Source of the DNA: Clostridia bacterium
Lineage (GTDB): Bacteria > Bacillota > Clostridia > UMGS1810
Length of the DNA: 12,742 nt
NCBI GenBank assembly: GCA_016293435.1
Contig: JAEDEG010000071.1
Span: 1 to 12,742, forward strand
Direction of reading: 5' to 3'
Below are positions 6,751 to 12,742 of the stretch, in pieces; the stretch's first letter is position 1; each line of letters begins with the position of its first letter. The notes beneath the pieces were generated by a model that did not search any database, was not told the origin of the DNA, and saw only the letters and a program-made list of their open reading frames with translations. A program made the translations under genes and the position numbers.

Positions 6751-9700
6751 ATGTTAAAGAGAATAATTTCTGCTATAGTTGCTTTATCAATGCTGATAGG
6801 CGCATTGCCGGTGCTTGCAGCATCAGACACCGATTTGGTTTTGTTTTCGGAAGGCTTTGAGGGCTATGCCGAAAATGAACGCAAGCCTTCGTCACTCAAA
6901 ATTGTATCGGGTCTCGATTCCCGTGTTGTTACCGACGGAGGAAACAAGGCTTTTTATGCAAGAGCTTTGGGCGAAAGCGTGAATTTCAGCTTTTCGGTGC
7001 CTTCAAGCGATGCAAGAGAGACTGTAATGTCTGTCAAAGCAAAAATAACCGGCGCAAAAACCTCGGGCAAGCTTTTTAATGCCACCATCTCCGGCAGCAA
7101 GGTCAGCTTTGTTAATCTTGATGATGATGGAAATCTTAAGCTGTATGACGGCACGGTTTTGTGTGCAATGCCAAAAGGCGGCTACAAAACGCTTACTGTT
7201 CACGCAAAGTGGAAAAAGAAGGTATTTAGTGTTTATGTAGACAAAAAGTGTGTGGCATACAACTGGTCAATGCCATCGCCGGCTGCAAATAAGAGCCCCA
7301 CAGCGATAGAATTTATTGTGGAATACAACGAAAAAAGCGAAACGGAATTTTTTGCCGACGATTTTCGCGTTTATGAGGGTTCAAAAATGCCGTGGGATAT
7401 GAAGTTTCCCAAAGCGGCGGCAAATAACGAGGTTCTCGAATTTACTCCCACAACCGACTTTGACCCCAATGCTGTTCGAATCATAAAGGATTTTGACTAC
7501 AAGGAGTCAACGGGGCTTATGTTTGGCAATATCACAAGTGAGATATCAACCAAAACCCTCGATGACGGAACAAAGGTTATGCATTGGAGTTCTCCCGAAG
7601 AAAAGAGCATAACCAATGGCTTTGCGGATATGAGTCTGCCGGAGCTTTTGTCTTATTCCAAATTTATTTTTGACTACCGAATCAAAATCAATGAGCTTAC
7701 CGGCTCGTCAAAGGTTGCTCTGCTCGACTTCAGAGACACAGCAGGTCAATGGACGGTGCGCGGATTTGAAATCGGCTCGTCGGGCAAGCTTGTTGCCGAC
7801 ATCGGCGGCGGCAGTGCAAGCATCCCGTTTGGCGAGTGGTTCAGACTCACCTTTGCATACAATATGAAAACAGGCAAAATAGGCATCTATGTAAACGGCG
7901 AATTTGTGTCGGAAAACACCACTACTGCCGGTGCAACTCCGGTATATTTCAGATACGATGTAATCAGCCCTGCCGGCTCCAAGATGGATGTTTATTTTGA
8001 CTGGTGCAGAATATACGGCGGCGACGTTCTCTTGGACGATTCTCATTTTTCTCAGGATCCCGTTTTTGATACAAGCACAGAAGAGGGGACAGAAGGCTTA
8101 CAGTCCATTATGGACAATGCACTTGATTTGAGAGAAGCTTTAAACGGTAAAACAGCCTTTGTTACCACAAACAATTCGATGTATTATGACGGTAAAAAGG
8201 AAATCATTACAAATGAAGCCGAAAAGCTCAAAACAATTGATTCTGTGCTTATGATTCCTCAGGCAACTTTTGAGAAAATCAACGGCGACAAGCCGGTTGT
8301 ATACACCAAAGAAACCGGTGAGGTGTCTGTTGGTGATATGAGTACAAAAGATATAATTCCCGTTTTTCAAAACGGAATTATGTATCTTCCTCTTGCCGAC
8401 TCTGTCGAAAAGCTCATGAACAAAAAGCTCAGCTACGATGAGCGAGGCATGGCAATTATTGCCGACACCGCGGTTGAAGTGCGCACACAGCATCACTACG
8501 TAGACCGTCACAAAAAGTATTATGATTATGATCTTATCTACAGATATCTTATTTTTGATAATCCCACCGGCAAGGAAATTGTGGATACGGTTATCAAAAA
8601 CCATCCGGGCAACGGGCACCCCAGAGTTTATTGGACAAATGAGGATATAGAATATGTTCTCAATAAGGTTGACACCGACGAAAACTGGCGAAACGAATAT
8701 AAGCGTGTTATAAACAATGCAGACAATTTGCTCTATGCAGATTTGTCATCATACTATACCGTTTCCGATTCGGGCAAGCATACTGCAGCAAACAGAATGC
8801 AGACAATGATGACAACACTCTCTACTGCTCACCTTTTGACCGGCGATCCCAAATATGCCAAAAAGGGCGTAGAAATAATGAAGGGATTTGCAAGCTGGGC
8901 CTCATGCGGTTCACACAACCTTACATTAGGTCACTGGGCAGACGGTATGGGTATAGGCTTTGACTCGTTTTACAACTATATGATGTCTACTGCAGAGGGC
9001 AGAAAGGATATGCAGTATATCAAAGAGCGTATGGTTGCTTTGGAATACAAGGGTCATATCGATTCCTACTCCAAGGGCTTCTACAACGGTCCCGGATGGA
9101 TTACCTTTCAAGATAACTTTGTCGGGGTTATCGGCGGAGGTCTGATGTGTATGCTTCTTGCCGTTTGCGACGAAGAGGATGTACGCAAGGATTCGGAATA
9201 TCTTCTCGAAAATGTTTTGCGTTCGCTCTACAATGCGGCAGAGCTTTTCTATCCCGACGGCGGCTACTATGAGGGCGGTGACTACGGCGACCTCATGATG
9301 GAAAACTTTATGGATGGAATGGACGCCTTGTACAACTGCTGCAAAACAGACTATGGCATGGGCAACATCCCCGGATTTTCGGATGCGGGCAATGCTGTGA
9401 CCTATCTCAACTCACCAAACGGAAGATTAAACTTTCATGATGACGGAGGAACATACTGGAACCGTTTTGCGGCGGAATTTATGGGCTACAGATACGGTGA
9501 TGTAAAGGGTGCTCTCATGGGCAGATACAGCAAACGTAATGCCGGAAAGGATCACACCATAAACTACAGCCTCAAGGGTCTGTATTATTTTGACAAGGCA
9601 ATGGAGGGCATTGATGTTTCTTCAATTGATTTGTCCGATATGCCCCTCGACAAATATATGTATACCTCCGAGGTCGGAACCTTTAGAGACAGCCACAACA

Positions 9701-11154
9701 TAAGTCAGCCCACCTATGTGGGATTCCATGCAGGCTGGACAAACGTACCTCACGATATGCTCGACTTGGGTGAATTTGCGTTCATTGCCGACGGAGTTCA
9801 GTGGGCAAAGGATCTGGGCGCAGATGACTACAGTCTCCCCGGCTACTTTAACCTTGCCGGTTACAATGTATATCGTAAGCGTCCTGAGGGCGAAAACTGT
9901 CTTGTGCTCAATCCCCAAAAGGAGGTTTCGAGCTACTATGGTCAAAAGGTTGGCGCATATGCCGGTCTTGTTGATCTCGATATAAACAAACCCCGCGGAG
10001 CAAAAGCCGCATACGACCTGACCGAGGCATATTCGAGGGATGCATCAAAATACATAAGAGGATATTATTTTGGTGACAACCGCAATTCTCTTATTGTCCA
10101 GGACGAAGTAAGCCTCAAGGGCGAAACAGAGGCATATTGGTTTATGCATACTCCGGCAGATATCACCATTGTTGACAACACAAAGGCAATACTTTCCAAA
10201 GACGGAAAGACCCTCACCGTTGACGTGTATTGCAACATTCCCGGCTATGAGCTTAAGGTGATGGATCCAAAGCCTCTCCCAACCTCTCCCGATGTTTCCG
10301 GTCAAAAGAAAAACGAAGGCTACAGAAAGCTTGCGGTTCATCATCCGTCAGCCTCAGGTGAGCTTGTAATTTCGGTTAAGCTTTCGCCAAATGATGACTA
10401 TGCATATACGCCGCTTGAATATAAGCCCATATCCGAATGGACAATTCCTGAGGGCAATATTCCCGAAAGACCTTACTTTAAGGGAATTTACCTGGACGGA
10501 AAAGAAATATACCGTTTTTCACCCGGCGTTGCATCATATAATATAACTCTTCCCTACGGTACAACTGAAATTCCAAAGGTTACCGCGGTAAGCTCCGGCG
10601 GCACGGTTGAGATTGTTCAGGCAGATTCCCTAAGCGGTACTGCTATTGCAACCATAAAGAGCGAGGGCTTTAAGGACAACGTGTGCAAAATCAAATTTAA
10701 TGTTTCAAACGACAGACCCATAAAGGTCAAAAAAGCACTCAGCAGCATTAATCCTACAGTCGGCACACCCTCCAATCTCATAAAGCCCGAAAAAATTTCG
10801 ATAATCAATTCGGCCAATGACGGTGCAAATCTTGTTGACGGTGACTTTGCAACATCGGTATCTCTTGCAGATGCCAACGACTGGATCGAGTTTGATTTTG
10901 GCAAGGTGATCGATATTTCCGGAGTGGCTGTCGCTTTTGCAAAGGGCGATTCCAATGTTGCGGCATATGAGATTTTGTATTCCGAAGACGGCACAAACTT
11001 TGTGAAGGTGTATGACGGTCTTGCAAGCGGTATGACCAAAGAATACGAAACTCTTGAAATTGCTTCAAAAGCACGCTATATCCGCCTGGTCGGCAAGGGA
11101 AACAATGCGGCGGTGCTTACAACAAACATTACCGAATTTAGAGCATATAAGTAA
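6751..11154 (+). CDS. Secreted multidomain heparinase II/III-type polysaccharide lyase
   Basis: This is a 1467-residue protein with a signal peptide (MLKR, core 5-20, cleavage likely after VLA at 21-23). Domain order: two jelly-roll (LamG/concanavalin-like) modules at about 28-215 and 230-430 (GEWF at 361-364, VNGE at 381-384); a copper-amine-oxidase-N-like domain at about 455-580; a helical toroid at about 620-960 (HPRVYW at 623-628, QDNF around N789 in the place of the usual N-W of this fold, DGGYYEGGDY at 836-845); a beta-sandwich at about 970-1210 with VPHDMLDLGEF (999-1009), matching the H-x3-D-x-G core of heparinase II/III-type enzymes; a cadherin-like sandwich at 1240-1324; and an F5/8 type C domain at 1341-1467. 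The family cleaves uronic-acid-containing glycans by beta-elimination. N789, Y845 and H1001 are candidate catalytic or metal-site residues. TGGAGGTG sits five bases before the ATG. There is no SLH domain, so it is free or held by partners. Fold and family are confident, substrate unknown. Confidence 0.87.
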   Translation: MLKRIISAIVALSMLIGALPVLAASDTDLVLFSEGFEGYAENERKPSSLKIVSGLDSRVVTDGGNKAFYARALGESVNFSFSVPSSDARETVMSVKAKITGAKTSGKLFNATISGSKVSFVNLDDDGNLKLYDGTVLCAMPKGGYKTLTVHAKWKKKVFSVYVDKKCVAYNWSMPSPAANKSPTAIEFIVEYNEKSETEFFADDFRVYEGSKMPWDMKFPKAAANNEVLEFTPTTDFDPNAVRIIKDFDYKESTGLMFGNITSEISTKTLDDGTKVMHWSSPEEKSITNGFADMSLPELLSYSKFIFDYRIKINELTGSSKVALLDFRDTAGQWTVRGFEIGSSGKLVADIGGGSASIPFGEWFRLTFAYNMKTGKIGIYVNGEFVSENTTTAGATPVYFRYDVISPAGSKMDVYFDWCRIYGGDVLLDDSHFSQDPVFDTSTEEGTEGLQSIMDNALDLREALNGKTAFVTTNNSMYYDGKKEIITNEAEKLKTIDSVLMIPQATFEKINGDKPVVYTKETGEVSVGDMSTKDIIPVFQNGIMYLPLADSVEKLMNKKLSYDERGMAIIADTAVEVRTQHHYVDRHKKYYDYDLIYRYLIFDNPTGKEIVDTVIKNHPGNGHPRVYWTNEDIEYVLNKVDTDENWRNEYKRVINNADNLLYADLSSYYTVSDSGKHTAANRMQTMMTTLSTAHLLTGDPKYAKKGVEIMKGFASWASCGSHNLTLGHWADGMGIGFDSFYNYMMSTAEGRKDMQYIKERMVALEYKGHIDSYSKGFYNGPGWITFQDNFVGVIGGGLMCMLLAVCDEEDVRKDSEYLLENVLRSLYNAAELFYPDGGYYEGGDYGDLMMENFMDGMDALYNCCKTDYGMGNIPGFSDAGNAVTYLNSPNGRLNFHDDGGTYWNRFAAEFMGYRYGDVKGALMGRYSKRNAGKDHTINYSLKGLYYFDKAMEGIDVSSIDLSDMPLDKYMYTSEVGTFRDSHNISQPTYVGFHAGWTNVPHDMLDLGEFAFIADGVQWAKDLGADDYSLPGYFNLAGYNVYRKRPEGENCLVLNPQKEVSSYYGQKVGAYAGLVDLDINKPRGAKAAYDLTEAYSRDASKYIRGYYFGDNRNSLIVQDEVSLKGETEAYWFMHTPADITIVDNTKAILSKDGKTLTVDVYCNIPGYELKVMDPKPLPTSPDVSGQKKNEGYRKLAVHHPSASGELVISVKLSPNDDYAYTPLEYKPISEWTIPEGNIPERPYFKGIYLDGKEIYRFSPGVASYNITLPYGTTEIPKVTAVSSGGTVEIVQADSLSGTAIATIKSEGFKDNVCKIKFNVSNDRPIKVKKALSSINPTVGTPSNLIKPEKISIINSANDGANLVDGDFATSVSLADANDWIEFDFGKVIDISGVAVAFAKGDSNVAAYEILYSEDGTNFVKVYDGLASGMTKEYETLEIASKARYIRLVGKGNNAAVLTTNITEFRAYK

Positions 11155-11169
11155 AAGGGGAGAATTTGA

Positions 11170-12732
11170 ATGAAACTAAAAAAACGCATTTGCGTGCTGC
11201 TTGCCGCAATCCTCGTATTATCGGCACTGCCCGTCTTTGGTGCTGAGAGTGATTCTCTCATTACTTCTGTTAAAGACGGAGATGTTTTTTACAACAATCT
11301 AAATGAAATCACACTATGCATTGATGCCGGCTATGATGTCACAATTGTTATTGACGGAGAAAAAACAACAAGCTTTGTATCCGAGGGCAACGATACTGTT
11401 ACCCTCGGCAAAAAGCTTGAGGCGGGCACTCACACTCTGACCGTTGTTGCGGTTGCAGACGATGTTTTGTCGCAGACAGTCAAATTTGAGGTTAAGTATA
11501 AGGGTGTTGATACCACAGGCATTTATGCAAATGAAGCGGCGATTTTAAACAGAGAGGTATCACATTCGGGCGGAGTAAATGCCGGCACCGATGAAAACGG
11601 TAATCCGGTAAAGCTTGTACGCAAAGCCTTTGAAGGCATCGACTCTGCGCCAAACGGTGCGGTTGGCTTTGAAACAACAGCTCCCGTTGCAAGTGCTTCG
11701 GGTGCTCAGGATATATATGTTGCTCTCTATTGGAGCGGCAAAACCCTCTCCGGGATTGTGGAGGTCGAATACGATATAAAAATAGAAGGCAGTATGCAGT
11801 TTGAGTTTGAAACCTCCGGCAGAGGCTGGGGAAATTTTGGTCCCAACGATATGATTAATCGTGGCATGGTTGCCGGCAAAAGGGCATATGTCCCCGGCGA
11901 ATGGTTTCATATGAAGCATGTTATTAATATTGATTCAGCCAAGCAGGATTTATATATGAACGGCGAGCAGCTGCTTAGCGGTGCTGCTGTTTCAAATGCT
12001 TCGGGCATTACCACCGTCAAGGTTCAGGCGAGAGCCGAAGCATCGGATGTGCGCTCAAGCGTAGCACTTGACAACTTTACCTTGGGCACTCCGGTTAGTG
12101 CGAGCGGTATAGATTCTGTCAGCTACAAAACCGTCGACGGCTACGCTGCTTTGGAAAACGCAGTGTTAACAGAAGCAACCGATGAGCTGCTTTTGACTGC
12201 CGCCGATGCCAAAGCGGGAGCAGCCAATGTAACGGTATTTGCCGACGGTGAGATTTTTGAAACTGTAAAAACCGCCGTCGATACAGACGGCAGCATCGAA
12301 ATAAAGCTTTCACAGGAGCTGCCGCCCGAAGCAGATATCAAGCTTGTGACACAAACCGGCGGATATTCCATGATAACGCAATTTAAAACCGCTTTCTCCG
12401 ATTTTGGAATATCAAATTTCGGATTTGAAACACAAGGCGGCAAATGCCATGTTGCCAAGGAGCTTTTGCCGGGTACGGAGCTGTTTGCCGTTCTCAATGT
12501 TACCAACAATACCGAAGATGAAAAAAGCGGCATGGTTATTATGGCAATTTATGACGGAGCTCGGGTTGTAGGTCTTGCTGCAAAAAGCATGACAGTAGAA
12601 TCAAGCAACGCCGATGGTACGGTTATTACCGCCAAGGTTCCTGATTCGGAGGGGGATTATACTGCAGAGTGTTATATGATTGACAGCTTTGCAAAGAGAA
12701 ATCTGCTGTCCAAAATTTATTCTCTTGATTGA
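11170..12732 (+). CDS. Secreted jelly-roll (LamG-like) and Ig-like protein, probable glycan-binding accessory
   Basis: This is a 520-residue protein with a signal peptide (MKLKKR, core 7-21, cleavage likely near G24/A25). Residues 27-110 form an Ig-like sandwich ending in a THTLTVVAV strand. Residues about 112-306 form a jelly-roll module with PGEWFHMKHVINID (242-255) and YMNGE (262-266), closely matching the second module of the lyase encoded just upstream. Residues 310-405 form another beta domain. Residues 408-520 form a C-terminal sandwich ending ECYMIDSF...LLSKIYSLD, of a kind often seen at the end of secreted clostridial multidomain proteins. No catalytic motif or SLH domain is visible. 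AAGGGGAG (11155-11162) lies seven bases before the ATG, and the gene follows the lyase by 15 bases. The stop lies 10 bases from the window edge, so the operon may continue. Binding of the lyase substrate is inferred; a lyase of undescribed family is not excluded. Confidence 0.75.
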   Translation: MKLKKRICVLLAAILVLSALPVFGAESDSLITSVKDGDVFYNNLNEITLCIDAGYDVTIVIDGEKTTSFVSEGNDTVTLGKKLEAGTHTLTVVAVADDVLSQTVKFEVKYKGVDTTGIYANEAAILNREVSHSGGVNAGTDENGNPVKLVRKAFEGIDSAPNGAVGFETTAPVASASGAQDIYVALYWSGKTLSGIVEVEYDIKIEGSMQFEFETSGRGWGNFGPNDMINRGMVAGKRAYVPGEWFHMKHVINIDSAKQDLYMNGEQLLSGAAVSNASGITTVKVQARAEASDVRSSVALDNFTLGTPVSASGIDSVSYKTVDGYAALENAVLTEATDELLLTAADAKAGAANVTVFADGEIFETVKTAVDTDGSIEIKLSQELPPEADIKLVTQTGGYSMITQFKTAFSDFGISNFGFETQGGKCHVAKELLPGTELFAVLNVTNNTEDEKSGMVIMAIYDGARVVGLAAKSMTVESSNADGTVITAKVPDSEGDYTAECYMIDSFAKRNLLSKIYSLD

Positions 12733-12742
12733 TAGGTACGAT

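Noticed and set aside
10617..11039. 140-codon open frame on the minus strand inside the lyase gene
   Set aside because: It lies fully within the discoidin-coding end of a well-supported gene, has low-complexity sequence and no recognisable domain or ribosome site. It is a shadow frame.
1..12742. tRNA, rRNA, CRISPR array, transposase or phage genes
   Set aside because: No cloverleaf, ribosomal RNA segment, regularly spaced repeats or mobility-protein motifs were seen on either strand.

Overview
The window looks like part of the chromosome of an anaerobic, Gram-positive-type Clostridia (Bacillota). The evidence is AGGAG-type ribosome binding sites in front of every gene, Sec signal peptides, two proteins with S-layer homology (SLH) domains (wall anchoring through secondary cell-wall polymer), moderate base composition with frequent ATA and AGA codons, and sigma-A-like promoters. 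Gut or rumen Clostridia rich in SLH-tagged carbohydrate-active proteins are a plausible source. The sequence alone does not name a species.

Layout. Positions 1-263 hold no gene, but carry four different inverted repeats, two of which could work as transcription terminators. Positions 264-1103 (minus strand) encode an AraC/XylS-type regulator with an N-terminal cupin-like sensor and a C-terminal double helix-turn-helix. Positions 1104-1330 are a divergent control region: a very good sigma-A promoter for the regulator, a weaker promoter facing right, and a perfect 9-bp direct repeat of 10-bp period in the regulator's leader. Positions 1331-12732 (plus strand) hold five genes separated by only 13-23 bases, almost certainly one operon that fills the rest of the window.

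The operon encodes, in order: (1) a cytoplasmic TIM-barrel protein resembling a glycoside hydrolase of unassigned family; (2) a secreted protein with an Ig-like domain, a helical region, a Ser/Gly linker and three C-terminal SLH domains; (3) a secreted protein with N-terminal SLH domains and about 700 residues of beta-rich modules of unknown function; (4) a 1467-residue secreted multidomain protein whose core is a heparinase II/III-type polysaccharide lyase, preceded by two jelly-roll modules and a copper-amine-oxidase-N-like domain and followed by a cadherin-like sandwich and an F5/8 type C (discoidin) domain; (5) a secreted jelly-roll/Ig-like protein related in part to the lyase's binding modules.

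Inferred role: a Gram-positive polysaccharide utilisation locus for a uronic-acid-containing glycan. The lyase would cut the polymer outside the cell, the jelly-roll and discoidin modules would hold it, the SLH proteins would display or organise the activity at the wall, and the cytoplasmic TIM-barrel protein would process an imported fragment. The AraC-type regulator would sense a product. No transporter, sugar kinase or uronate-catabolism gene is visible, so those would lie elsewhere. The actual substrate cannot be read from the sequence.
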